This document shows positions 17,124 to 25,384 of a stretch of DNA of 64,000 nt, piece after piece (position 1 is the first letter of the stretch; each line of letters starts with the position of its first letter). Both the position numbers and the translations under genes were made by a program. The DNA is taken from assembly GCA_963737075.1 (NCBI GenBank), contig CAVTRI010000001.1, forward strand, positions 558,001-622,000, given 5' to 3'. The notes beneath the pieces are model-generated. The model ran no database searches. It had not been told where the DNA came from and was given only the letters and a program-made list of their open reading frames with translations. The stretch comes from CAVTRI01 sp963737075 (GTDB lineage: Bacteria; Actinomycetota; Acidimicrobiia; Acidimicrobiales; Palsa-688).

Positions 17124-17991
17124 ATGCAGATCGGCGTCGTCTACCCGCAGACAGAGCTGCCGCCCGATCCGGGGGCAGTGCGAGCGTACGCCAAGGGGGT
17201 GGAAGCGCTCGGCTACCGGCACATCCTGGCGTACGACCACGTGCTCGGCGCCGATCCCACCGTCTATCAAGGATGGAACGGCCCGTACAACATCGACAGC
17301 ACCTTCCACGAACCGCTCGTGTTCTATGGCTTCCTGGCCGCGGTGGTCCCGCTCGAACTGGTGACGGGAATCATCATCGCCCCGCAACGTCAGACGGCGC
17401 TGCTGGCCAAGCAGGCGGCCGAAGTCGACCTCCTCACCGAGGGGCGCTTCCGGCTGGGCCTTGGTGTCGGCTGGAATCACGTGGAGTACGCCGCGCTGAG
17501 CCAGGACTTCGCGACGCGCGGCCGCCGTGAGGAAGAACAGATCGGGCTGCTGCGCCTTCTGTGGACGCAACGCTCGGTGACCCACGAAGGCGGGTTTGAC
17601 CGCGTGGTCGGCGCCGGCATCGCCCCCCTTCCGGTGCAGCGGCCGATCCCGATCTGGCTGGGCGGCAGCTCCCCGGCCGCGTACCGGCGGATGGGGCGGC
17701 TGGCCGACGGCTGGTTTCCGCAGGTGGTACCCGGGCACCGTCTGGACGACGCACGCGCCGCCATCGCCAAGGCGGCCACCGAGGGTGGGCCGCGACCCGG
17801 GGGCGATCGGTATGGAGGGCCGGCTCGGCTGGGGCGCGGGCGGTGTCGACGACGTGGTCAAGCACGCCGACCGCTGGCGCCAGGCCGGCGCGTCGCACAT
17901 CACCGTGAACACGATGGGCGCCGGCCTCGAGGGCGTAGAGGGGCATCTCCAGGCGCTGGCGTCCGCTGCTGAGGTGCTGCTCCGGCCCTAG
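17124..17991 (+). CDS. LLM-class F420-dependent oxidoreductase (frameshifted)
   Basis: A luciferase-like TIM-barrel flavin/F420 enzyme. The first about 220 residues (IGVVYPQTELPPDPGAVRAY ... EGRFRLGLGVGWNHVEY ... PIPIWLGGSSPAAYRRMGRLADGW) are in one frame. The C-terminus (GRDPGAIGMEGRLGWGAGG ... TVNTMGAGLEGVEGHLQAL) is in the +1 frame. Removing one G from the GGG at 17787-17789 restores a normal protein of about 288 residues. Either a sequencing indel or a recent mutation. It follows the DsbA-like gene by 10 nt. Substrate unknown. Confidence 0.82.
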
Positions 17992-18001
17992 GCTGCTCTG
18001 C

Positions 18002-18724
18002 GTGCTCGGCCTTCCTGATGGGATGCAAGCATGCCTGTTCGACCTGGACGGCGTGCTGACCAAGACCGCTGCTGTGCACGCCAAGGCGTGGAAGGAGATG
18101 TTTGACGACTTCCTGCGCCGTCGGGCGGAGAAGGACGGCACGGCGTTCGTGCCCTTCGATCTCCACGACGACTACGACGAGTACGTCGACGGCAAGCCCC
18201 GCGAGGACGGCGTGCGCGACTTCCTCGCCTCTCGGCACGTTCACCTGAGCCAAGACGAGGTCAAGCAGCTGGGCGACCAAAAAAATGCTCTCGTTGTGCG
18301 GCGGATTCACGACGAAGGCGTCGAGGTGTTCGAAGGGTCGGTCCGCTACCTCGACGCCGTGAAGGCCGCAGGCCTGCAGCGCGCCGTGGTCAGCTCGAGC
18401 GCCAACACCGCCGATGTGCTGCACGTGACCGGCATGGCGCCGTACTTCGAGGTTCGCGTGGACGGCAAGACGATCGCCGAGCGTCAGCTGCGGGGCAAAC
18501 CGGCTCCCGACACGTACCTCGCCGCCGCCCGCCAGCTCGGTGTCGAACCGGCTCGCGCAGCGGTGTTCGAAGACGCCCTCTCGGGAGTAGCGGCCGGCCG
18601 CGCCGGCGGGTTCGGGTGCGTCGTCGGCGTCGACCGGGTCGGCCAGGCGGCCGCCCTCAAGGAGCACGGCGCGGACCGTGTGGTCGCCGACCTCGCTGAC
18701 CTGCTCGAGGCAAACGAGCCTTGA
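18002..18724 (+). CDS. Beta-phosphoglucomutase-type HAD hydrolase
   Basis: A 240-residue HAD protein: nucleophile motif FDLDGVLTKTA (the second Asp is the acid/base), cap domain, SSSANTADVL, GKPAPDTYLAA and FEDALSGVAAGRAG. It likely interconverts beta-glucose 1-phosphate and glucose 6-phosphate. Start GTG 18002. Its stop TGA overlaps the TTG start of the GH65 phosphorylase (TTGA). This pairing is common for disaccharide phosphorylases and strongly supports the role: the phosphorylase makes beta-G1P and this enzyme feeds it to glycolysis. Confidence 0.9.
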   Translation: MLGLPDGMQACLFDLDGVLTKTAAVHAKAWKEMFDDFLRRRAEKDGTAFVPFDLHDDYDEYVDGKPREDGVRDFLASRHVHLSQDEVKQLGDQKNALVVRRIHDEGVEVFEGSVRYLDAVKAAGLQRAVVSSSANTADVLHVTGMAPYFEVRVDGKTIAERQLRGKPAPDTYLAAARQLGVEPARAAVFEDALSGVAAGRAGGFGCVVGVDRVGQAAALKEHGADRVVADLADLLEANEP

Positions 18725-21090
18725 TTCCGCACCCGAACTACACGGTCGAGGAGTGGGCCGTGCGCGAGACCCATCTCGACCCCGACCGCCTGGCGCAATC
18801 CGAGTCGGTTTTTTCCCTCGGCAATGGGCACATCGGCGTGCGTGGAAACCTCGATGAGGGAGAGCCGCACGGCCTGCCCGGTACCTACCTCAATGGGTTC
18901 TTCGAGTCGCGGCCGCTGCCGTACGCGGAGGCGGGGTACGGGTACCCGGAAGCCGGGCAGACCGTCGTCAATGTCACCAACGGCAAAATCATCCGGCTGC
19001 TTGTCGACGACGAGCCGTTCGACGTGCGGTACGGCCGGCTCATCCACCACGAGCGGGTCCTCGATTTGCGGGCCGGTGTGCTGCGGCGCCAGGTCGAGTG
19101 GCGCTCGCCCGGCCACCGCACTGTCCGCGTGCGGAGCGTTCGCATGGTGTCGCTCGTGCAGCGGGCGATGATGGGCGTCGAGTACCAGTTGGAGGTGCTC
19201 GACGAGCCCGCCCGGGTGGTGATCCAGTCCGAGATGGTCGCCAACGAGCAGCTCCCCGTTTTGAGCGGCGACCCTCGAGTGGCAGCGGCGCTAGAGCGCC
19301 CGCTGGCCCCGGTTGAGCACATCACGGGCCATATGCGGGCCTACCTCGCCCACGCTACTCGCGCCAGCGAGCTGCGCCTGGCGGCACACATGGAGCACCT
19401 GTGCGAGTGTCCCGAAGGCTGGGACACCGACACCGAGGCGTTCGAGGACTCGGCGCGGGTCAACGTGATCGCCCGCCTCGTGCCCGGTCAGACCCTGCGG
19501 CTGGTGAAGCTGGTCAGCTACGGCTGGTCAAGCGAACGTTCCGTGCCGGCATTGAGAGACCAGGTGGGAGCGGCCGCGTCCGCGGCTTTACACACCGGCT
19601 GGGAGGGGATGCTGGCGGAGCAACGGGAGTATCTGGACCGGTTTTGGGAGGTGGCGGACGTCCACGTGGACGGTGACCCCGAGATCCAGCAGGCCGTCCG
19701 GTTCAGCCTGTTCCAGGTGCTGCAGGCCGGCGCCCGGGCGGAAGGCCGGGCTATCCCTGCCAAGGGCCTCACTGGTCCCGGCTACGACGGGCACGCGTTC
19801 TGGGACTCGGAGAGCTTCGTGTTGCCGCTGCTGACCTACTCGCTGCCATGGTCGGCTTCCGACGCCCTGAAGTGGCGGCACACCATCCTCCCCCAGGCAT
19901 GCGAACGCGCGAGGCAGCTGGGCCTAGCGGGTGCCGCGTTCCCGTGGCGGACGATCGGCGGCGAGGAGTGCTCCGCCTACTGGCCTGCGGGAACCGGGGC
20001 GTTCCACGTCACCGCCGACGTCGCCGACGCCGTCGTCCGCTTTCAGCAGGTCGCGGGTACCGAAGATTTCGCGGAGCGCTATGGCACTGATTTGTTGGTA
20101 GAAACGGCGCGCTTGTGGGCATCCTTGGGGTATTTCGATGCCCAAGGCGAGTTTCGCATCGACGGGGTGACCGGGCCGGACGAATACAGCGCAATCGCTG
20201 ACAACAACGTCTACACCAACGTCATGGCCAAGCGAAACTTGTTGGCGGCCGCCGAGGCGATAGAAGGCGACATCAACCTCCGGGCCCGCCGGCCAGATGT
20301 CACGGACGAGGAGGTGGACTTCTGGAAGCGTGCGGGGAAGCACATGCGCATCCCGTACGACGTCCGGCTCAAGGTGCACAGCCAGGCAGATGGCTTTACC
20401 GACCACAAGGTGTGGGACTTCGACAACACCGGCGGCAGCCAGTACCCGCTGCTGCTGCACTTTCCATATTTCGACTTGTACCGGAAGCAGGTGGTGAAAC
20501 AGGCGGATCTCATGCTGGCGATCTTCCGCGCCCCGCACGAGTTCACTGGGGACGACAAACGGCGAGCTTTTGAATATTACGAGCCACTTACCGTACGTGA
20601 TTCCTCATTGTCGGCATCGATCCAGGCGATCGTCGCCGCCGAGACCGGCCATCTCGACCTTGCGTACGACTACTGGGGTGAGGCGGCGCTAATGGACCTC
20701 GACGACCTCGAGCACAACACCCGCGACGGGCTCCACATCGCGTCGCTGGCCGGGGCCTGGATGGTAGCCGTGTGCGGCTTCGGCGGCCTGCGTGACAACC
20801 GCGGGTGTCTCGAGTTCTCTCCGCGGCTGCCGGGCGCCTTGCGGAGCCTGACCTTCAACCTGTTGTGGCGGGGCATCCACCTCACGGTCGCCGTCTGGCC
20901 GGATGAAGCCCGCTACACGTGCAACGGGGAAGAGCACGTGGACCTGCTCCACTATGGCGACCGCGTCCGGGTGGGGCCCGGCGGTACGCAGATCCGTCCC
21001 ATCCCCGCCAGCCCGCAGCGCCCCCGGCCGCGCCAGCCGCCGGGCCGGGAGCCGGCCCAGCGGGCTCGCAAGGAGGACCGCGAGCCGTAG
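18721..21090 (+). CDS. Glycoside hydrolase family 65 disaccharide phosphorylase
   Basis: Phosphorolysis of an alpha-glucosidic disaccharide (maltose, kojibiose, trehalose or nigerose). The 789-residue GH65 layout is clear: N-terminal beta-sandwich (ESVFSLGNGHIGVRGNLDEG), the (alpha/alpha)6 barrel with GHAFWDSESFVLPLLTY, the catalytic acid Glu at about residue 488 in VTGPDEYSAIADNNVYTN, and the phosphate-site-like GDDKRRAFEYYEPLTVRDSSLS. Start TTG 18721 overlaps the beta-phosphoglucomutase stop. The C-terminus is a Pro/Arg-rich tail. Specificity among GH65 members cannot be decided by eye; trehalose or kojibiose phosphorylase is most likely. Confidence 0.9.
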   Translation: MIPHPNYTVEEWAVRETHLDPDRLAQSESVFSLGNGHIGVRGNLDEGEPHGLPGTYLNGFFESRPLPYAEAGYGYPEAGQTVVNVTNGKIIRLLVDDEPFDVRYGRLIHHERVLDLRAGVLRRQVEWRSPGHRTVRVRSVRMVSLVQRAMMGVEYQLEVLDEPARVVIQSEMVANEQLPVLSGDPRVAAALERPLAPVEHITGHMRAYLAHATRASELRLAAHMEHLCECPEGWDTDTEAFEDSARVNVIARLVPGQTLRLVKLVSYGWSSERSVPALRDQVGAAASAALHTGWEGMLAEQREYLDRFWEVADVHVDGDPEIQQAVRFSLFQVLQAGARAEGRAIPAKGLTGPGYDGHAFWDSESFVLPLLTYSLPWSASDALKWRHTILPQACERARQLGLAGAAFPWRTIGGEECSAYWPAGTGAFHVTADVADAVVRFQQVAGTEDFAERYGTDLLVETARLWASLGYFDAQGEFRIDGVTGPDEYSAIADNNVYTNVMAKRNLLAAAEAIEGDINLRARRPDVTDEEVDFWKRAGKHMRIPYDVRLKVHSQADGFTDHKVWDFDNTGGSQYPLLLHFPYFDLYRKQVVKQADLMLAIFRAPHEFTGDDKRRAFEYYEPLTVRDSSLSASIQAIVAAETGHLDLAYDYWGEAALMDLDDLEHNTRDGLHIASLAGAWMVAVCGFGGLRDNRGCLEFSPRLPGALRSLTFNLLWRGIHLTVAVWPDEARYTCNGEEHVDLLHYGDRVRVGPGGTQIRPIPASPQRPRPRQPPGREPAQRARKEDREP

Positions 21091-21093
21091 CCG

Positions 21094-22572
21094 TCAGCCG
21101 GCTCGGACAGCCAGGTACTTGACCTCCAGGTACTCCTGGAGACCCTCGAAGCCGCCTTCGCGGCCGAAGCCGGATTGCTTGACGCCACCGAAGGGGGCGG
21201 CGGGGTTGGACACGAGCCCCTGGTTGAGCCCCACCATCCCCGACGCCAGCCGTTCGGTCACCCGCAACGCGCGGTCCAGGTCGCGGGTGTACAGGTAGGA
21301 GACCAGGCCGAACTCGGTGTCGTTCGCCAGCCGCACGGCGTCGTCCTCGTCGGCGAACGCTATGACGGGTGCCACCGGGCCGAAGATCTCCTCCCGGCGC
21401 AGCGTGGCGTCGGTGGGAACGTCAGCCAGCACGGTCGGCTCGTAGAAATAGCCCGGGCCGTTACCTCGCCGCCCGCCGCACAGGACCGTCGAGCCTTTCG
21501 CCACCGCGTCATCGACGAGCTCGGCGACCTTGGAGCGCTGGTTCTCGTCGATCAACGGCCCGGCACCGACGCCGTCTTCGGTGCCTCGGCCCACCCGGAC
21601 GGCCGCCATGCGCTCGGCCAGCCGCGCCGCGAAGTCGGCCGCCACTGACGCCTCGACCAAGAACCGGTTGGCCGAGGTGCAGGCCTCGCCGCCGTTGCGC
21701 ATCTTGGCCAGCATCGCCCCGTCGACGGCCGCGTCCATGTCGGCGTCGGCGAAGACCAAGAACGGGGCGTTGCCGCCCAGCTCCATCGACACCCGGAGGA
21801 CTCCTTCGGCCGAGGCGGCGATCAACTGCTTTCCCACCTCAGTCGAACCGGTGAACGACAGCTTTCGCAGCCTGGGGTCTGCAAACAGCGGACCCGTGGT
21901 CCCACTCGAGTTGCTGGTGGTGACCACGTTGAGCACTCCCGGCGGGAGACCAGCATCCAGCAGAATTTGCGCCAGCGCCAACGAGGACAGCGGTGTGAGC
22001 CCCGCCGGTTTGAGGACCATCGTGCAGCCGGCAGCGATGGCCGGGCCGATCTTGCGGGTGCCCATGGCCATCGGAAAGTTCCAGGGGGTGATGAGCAGCG
22101 CGGGTCCGACCGGCTGGCGGAACGTGATGATCCGGGCTCCGCCCGCGGGGGCGACCCGGTAATCGCCGCGGATGCGCACCGCCTCCTCGGCGAACCACCG
22201 GAAGAACTCGGCGCCGTACGCGATCTCGGACCGGGAGTCGGCCAGCGGCTTGCCCATCTCGAGGGTCATGAGCAGCGCCAGCTCGTCTGTCCGGGCGACG
22301 AGCGCCTCGTAGGCCCGACGGAGGATCTCGCCCCGTTCCCTTGGTGGCGTTGCCGCCCAGTCCGGTTGGGCGCTGGCGGCCGCATCCATTGCGGCCGCGG
22401 CGTCGGTGGCATCTCCGTCGGCCACCTCGACCAGCACGGCACCCGTGGCCGGGTCCTCCACGGCGAGCGTCCGGCCGCTCGTGGCCGGCCGCCACCGGCC
22501 GTCGATCAACAGCCTGCTCGGGACGGCTGCGACGACCTTCTCTTCCTCGGCTGGGCTCACGAGTTCGCTCAC
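21094..22572 (-). CDS. gabD: NAD(P)-dependent aldehyde dehydrogenase, succinate-semialdehyde type
   Basis: A 492-residue ALDH. The catalytic Cys is in NGGEACTSANRF, the general base Glu in VSMELGGNAPF, the cofactor motif is FTGSTEVGKQL, and GLNQGLVSNPAAPFGGVKQSGFGREGG marks the SSADH/GabD group. It oxidises an aldehyde to the acid; succinate semialdehyde is the usual substrate of this clade. The GTG start (22572) lies in the last unit of a 65-bp tandem duplication that repeats its ribosome-binding site and start codon. DUF2630 is the upstream cistron. Confidence 0.9.
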   Translation of the reverse strand: MSELVSPAEEEKVVAAVPSRLLIDGRWRPATSGRTLAVEDPATGAVLVEVADGDATDAAAAMDAAASAQPDWAATPPRERGEILRRAYEALVARTDELALLMTLEMGKPLADSRSEIAYGAEFFRWFAEEAVRIRGDYRVAPAGGARIITFRQPVGPALLITPWNFPMAMGTRKIGPAIAAGCTMVLKPAGLTPLSSLALAQILLDAGLPPGVLNVVTTSNSSGTTGPLFADPRLRKLSFTGSTEVGKQLIAASAEGVLRVSMELGGNAPFLVFADADMDAAVDGAMLAKMRNGGEACTSANRFLVEASVAADFAARLAERMAAVRVGRGTEDGVGAGPLIDENQRSKVAELVDDAVAKGSTVLCGGRRGNGPGYFYEPTVLADVPTDATLRREEIFGPVAPVIAFADEDDAVRLANDTEFGLVSYLYTRDLDRALRVTERLASGMVGLNQGLVSNPAAPFGGVKQSGFGREGGFEGLQEYLEVKYLAVRAG

Positions 22573-22708
22573 TGCTGGCCCCTCCGAGGGAGGGTCCGGC
22601 CGCCTGTGCTGGTCGGTTCGCTCACGAGTTCGCTCACTGCTGGCCCCTCCGAGGGAGGGTCCGGCCGCGTGTGCTGGTCAGTTCGCTCATGAGCTCGCTC
22701 ACTGCTGG
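22555..22708 (-). repeat. 65-bp tandem duplication of a stop/start junction (2.4 copies)
   Basis: The period is exactly 65 bp, with units from 22555, 22620 and a partial one from 22685. Read on the minus strand, each complete unit holds a CCCTCC-CTC-GGAGGG hairpin that contains the Shine-Dalgarno GGAGGGG, then CCAGCA, then a GTGAGCGA start. Three equivalent GTG starts lie at 22702, 22637 and 22572. The first two open 22-codon mini-ORFs (22634-22702 and 22569-22637), each ending in TGA overlapping the next GTG (GTGA). The third GTG is the ALDH start, and the DUF2630 stop overlaps the first. Confidence 0.9.
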
Positions 22709-22941
22709 TAGTGCTCGACGACGCTGGCCGGGCGGACGGCGGTGGTGTCGGGATCCTGCCCCGCGTTGCGCCGAGCGCGGCGCTGGCGGAGCAGGTCCCA
22801 GCACTGATCGAGTTGGGTTTCGACGGCCTCCAACCGGGCCCGGTCCGCGTCGCTCAGCCCCTCGTCGGCGTGGCTCCGCTCGAGCCGATGCTCTTCGTCG
22901 ACCAGACGGTCGATCCGCTTCACGATCTCGGTGTCGTCCAT
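22699..22941 (-). CDS. DUF2630 family small protein
   Basis: An 80-residue highly charged helical protein beginning MDDTEIVKRIDRLVDEEHRL. The spacing of Glu/Arg/Leu (HADEGLSDADRARLEAVETQLDQCWDLLRQRRARRNAG) matches the DUF2630 family of actinobacteria, whose function is unknown. The stop TGA overlaps the first of three repeated GTG starts leading to the aldehyde dehydrogenase. Probably a coiled-coil dimer. GGAGGTCCC precedes the start. Confidence 0.85.
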   Translation of the reverse strand: MDDTEIVKRIDRLVDEEHRLERSHADEGLSDADRARLEAVETQLDQCWDLLRQRRARRNAGQDPDTTAVRPASVVEHYQQ

Positions 22942-23075
22942 CGGGACCTCCTGTCAGAGGCGGGTATGGGCCGAGCCGCCGGGACGGGCGGCTCCGATAG
23001 TGTCCGACCTTAGGTCCGGGACAACCCGTACCGGGCCCGTGGCGGGCCCGTCTCCCCCGAGGAAGGAGTTCCCCG

Positions 23076-23447
23076 TTGGCCAACAGTGTCGGCCTGCACG
23101 AAGCTGCTGAGTCGCTGGCCCCGGCGACCGTCAACCGTCACCGGGCAATTGCTTCGCTCCAGGAGGAGCTGGAAGCCATCGACTGGTACGACCAGCGGGT
23201 GGACGCGGCCACCGACGGCGATTTGAAAGCGGTCCTCGCTCACAACCGCGACGAGGAAAAAGAGCACGCCGCTATGACCCTCGAGTGGCTGCGGCGCCAC
23301 GATCCCATCCTCGACCAGCACCTGCGCACCTACCTGTTCACGACCGAAGCCGTCACTGAAGTCGAGAGCGAGGCGATGGGAGGGGAGGACTCGACCCCGG
23401 GGGACGGATCGCTCGGGATCGGCGGCATGAGCCGGGAGTCGACGTGA
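23076..23447 (+). CDS. Encapsulated ferritin-like cargo protein (EncFtn)
   Basis: Iron-oxidising cargo of an encapsulin nanocompartment. The 123 residues form the two-helix half-ferritin: LQEELEAIDWYDQRVDAATD followed by LAHNRDEEKEHAAMTLEWLRR, which supplies the Glu/His ferroxidase ligands (E in LQEELEA; E and H in DEEKEH) at a dimer interface. The tail DGSLGIGGMSREST carries the encapsulin cargo-loading motif (SLGIG). Start TTG 23076 follows GGAAGGAG. Its stop overlaps the encapsulin start (GTGA), so shell and cargo are coupled. Role: iron storage and detoxification inside the shell. Confidence 0.93.
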   Translation: MANSVGLHEAAESLAPATVNRHRAIASLQEELEAIDWYDQRVDAATDGDLKAVLAHNRDEEKEHAAMTLEWLRRHDPILDQHLRTYLFTTEAVTEVESEAMGGEDSTPGDGSLGIGGMSREST

Positions 23448-24247
23448 ACCACCTGCTCCGTGAGCTGGCGCCACTGTCGGCAGAAGCATGGGCGCAGGTA
23501 GACGACGAGGCCCGTACCCGGCTCACCACCTCGTTGGCCGCCCGACGGCTGGTCGAATTCTCCGGGCCGCACGGATGGGCACACTCCGCGCACAATCTGG
23601 GCCGGACGACCGGGGCCACCGCGCCGCCCGCCGAAGGCGTCGAGGCGCGGATCCGGCAGGTCCTGCCCCTGGTCGAGCTGCGTGTTCCATTCAGGCTCTC
23701 GCGCGTGGAGGTCGATGCGGCGGCGCGCGGCGACCAGGGCATCGACCTGGTCGCCCTGGATGAGGCGGCGAGCGTCATTGCCCAGGCCGAAAACCGGGCG
23801 GTCTTCCACGGCTACGCCGCGGCCCAGATCCGGGGCATCACCGAGGCGACCGAACACCGGGTCACGGTCACCGGCTCGTGGGACAGCTATCCCCGGTTCG
23901 TGGCCACGGGGGTGGAGCGGTTGATGCTCGAGGGCTTCGGCGGTCCGTACGGCCTGGCCCTCGGCAGCGACGCCTGGACCGGCGTGGTCGAGACCACCGA
24001 GCACGGCGGTTACCCCTTGATGGAGCACCTGACCAAGATCCTGGGCGGCCCGCTCGTGTGGGCGCCAGGTATCGACGGCGGAGTCGTCCTGAGCCAACGC
24101 GGCGGGGATTTTGTGCTCGAATCGGGCCAGGATCTCTCCGTCGGCTACCTCAGCCACGACGCCGACACCGTAACCCTCTACCTCGAGGAGAGCTTTACCT
24201 TCCGAGTGATCGAGCCCGGCGCTGCGGTCGAGCTCTGCCCGTCGTAG
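23444..24247 (+). CDS. Family 1 encapsulin shell protein
   Basis: HK97-fold nanocompartment protein, 267 residues, slightly longer at the C-terminus than average for the family. Typical segments are MNHLLRELAPLSAEAWAQVD (cargo-binding N-terminal helix), ARRLVEFSGPHGWAHSAHNLGR, VPFRLSRVEVDAAARGDQGIDL (E-loop), GPYGLALGSDAWTGVVETTEHGGYPL and LSVGYLSHDADTVTLYLEESFTFRV. It is coupled to the ferritin gene through a GTGA overlap. A DyP peroxidase with a similar loading tail lies 4.2 kb downstream and may be a second cargo. Confidence 0.95.
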   Translation: MNHLLRELAPLSAEAWAQVDDEARTRLTTSLAARRLVEFSGPHGWAHSAHNLGRTTGATAPPAEGVEARIRQVLPLVELRVPFRLSRVEVDAAARGDQGIDLVALDEAASVIAQAENRAVFHGYAAAQIRGITEATEHRVTVTGSWDSYPRFVATGVERLMLEGFGGPYGLALGSDAWTGVVETTEHGGYPLMEHLTKILGGPLVWAPGIDGGVVLSQRGGDFVLESGQDLSVGYLSHDADTVTLYLEESFTFRVIEPGAAVELCPS

Positions 24248-24373
24248 GGACAAAGGCGGGGGGTACACGGGCCGGGCGGGGTAGGGACCGGGCGATGTTG
24301 TGCCAAGCGTCACAGCCGCGAGCGGCGTGGGTCCGGCATAATCCGGGCCCGTCGTGCGTTCCTTCACCATGCA

Positions 24374-25321
24374 ATGACTGAACGCCATGGATCTCGTGCC
24401 CTGATGGGGGCCGGCCCCGACCTGCTCGGCCTGTACCTGGACGAAGCGGGCAGCTTTCCGCTGCTCACGAAGGCCGATGAGATGCGCCTGGGTCAGGTGA
24501 TCCAGGAGGGCCAGGCGGCCGCCGAGGAGCTCGATCGCGGGGGGAAGCTGACCGCCCATCAGCGGCGGCGGCTGACCAAGCAGGTTCGCGAGGCCGAGGC
24601 GGCGTCTGCCGAGTTCATCAACGCCAACCTCCGGTTGGTTGTTTCGGTGGCCCGCAAGTACCAGTGGTCGGGCCTGCCCCTCGGTGATCTCATCCAGGAG
24701 GGCAACCTGGGCCTCATCCACGCGGTGGAGAAGTTCGACTGGCGCAAGGGGTTCAAGTTCTCGACGTACGCCACGTGGTGGATCCGGCAGGCCATCGGCC
24801 GGGCCATCGAAAACACCGCGCATACGGTCCGGGTCCCGGCCCACGTCGGCGACGAAATCCGTCGCGCCCGACGGATGCAGGCCGAACTGGAGACTCGCAA
24901 CGGACGGCCGGCCACCCAGCCGGAGCTGGCGGAGGCGCTGGGGATCACAGAGGTCCAGCTGGCCGAGCTGTTCCGCTACGACACCGACCCGATGAGCCTC
25001 GACGTGGCGGTGGGGGAGGACGGAGATACCAGCCTCGGCGACCTGGTGGTCAACCAGTCGGCCGAGTCGCCGTTCGACGCTGTCGCTGACAGCCTGCTGC
25101 CCTCCCAGATCGAAGGGTTTCTCAGTGGGTTGCCCGAGGACGAGCGGAAGGTGCTGTGGCTGCGCTACGGGCTCGACCGTGGAGAGCCTCGGACCCAGGG
25201 CGAGGTGGGCGAGATCCTGGCCTTGACCGCCGAGCGTGTCCGTCGCATCGAACGCGACGCCCTGCTGAAACTCCGGCGCCAGCTCGTCGGAAGTGACGCC
25301 CACGACCTCCTGGCGTCCTGA
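24374..25321 (+). CDS. Sigma-70 family sigma factor (group 2, HrdB/SigA-like)
   Basis: A 315-residue sigma factor with regions 1.2 (DLLGLYLDEAGSFPLLT), 2 (FINANLRLVVSVARKYQWSGLPLGDLIQEGNLGLIHAVEKFDW, KFSTYATWWIRQAIGRAIE), 3 and 4 (ERKVLWLRYGLDRGEPRTQGEVGEILALTAERVRRIERDAL). It lacks the acidic N-terminal region 1.1 of a primary sigma, so it is probably a non-essential group 2 factor. ATG 24374 or 24404. CATAAT at 24337-24342 is a possible -10 element upstream; no clear -35 box was found. Confidence 0.9.
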   Translation: MTERHGSRALMGAGPDLLGLYLDEAGSFPLLTKADEMRLGQVIQEGQAAAEELDRGGKLTAHQRRRLTKQVREAEAASAEFINANLRLVVSVARKYQWSGLPLGDLIQEGNLGLIHAVEKFDWRKGFKFSTYATWWIRQAIGRAIENTAHTVRVPAHVGDEIRRARRMQAELETRNGRPATQPELAEALGITEVQLAELFRYDTDPMSLDVAVGEDGDTSLGDLVVNQSAESPFDAVADSLLPSQIEGFLSGLPEDERKVLWLRYGLDRGEPRTQGEVGEILALTAERVRRIERDALLKLRRQLVGSDAHDLLAS

Positions 25322-25322
25322 T

Positions 25323-25351
25323 CCCGCCGCTGGAGACTGACGCACGGCGGG
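25323..25351 (+). terminator. Possible terminator hairpin after sigma factor gene
   Basis: CCCGCCG (25323-25329) can pair with CGGCGGG (25345-25351) across a 15-nt loop, followed by GGTCCTTTCT. The T-tract is weak, so termination is uncertain. Confidence 0.35.
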
Positions 25352-25384
25352 GGTCCTTTCTCCCCATGGGTACCCTCGGGAGTT

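Noticed and set aside
22943..23075. Divergent promoter between DUF2630 and the ferritin gene as a metal-regulator (IdeR/DtxR-type) site.
   Set aside because: No TTAGG-type palindrome could be recognised convincingly.
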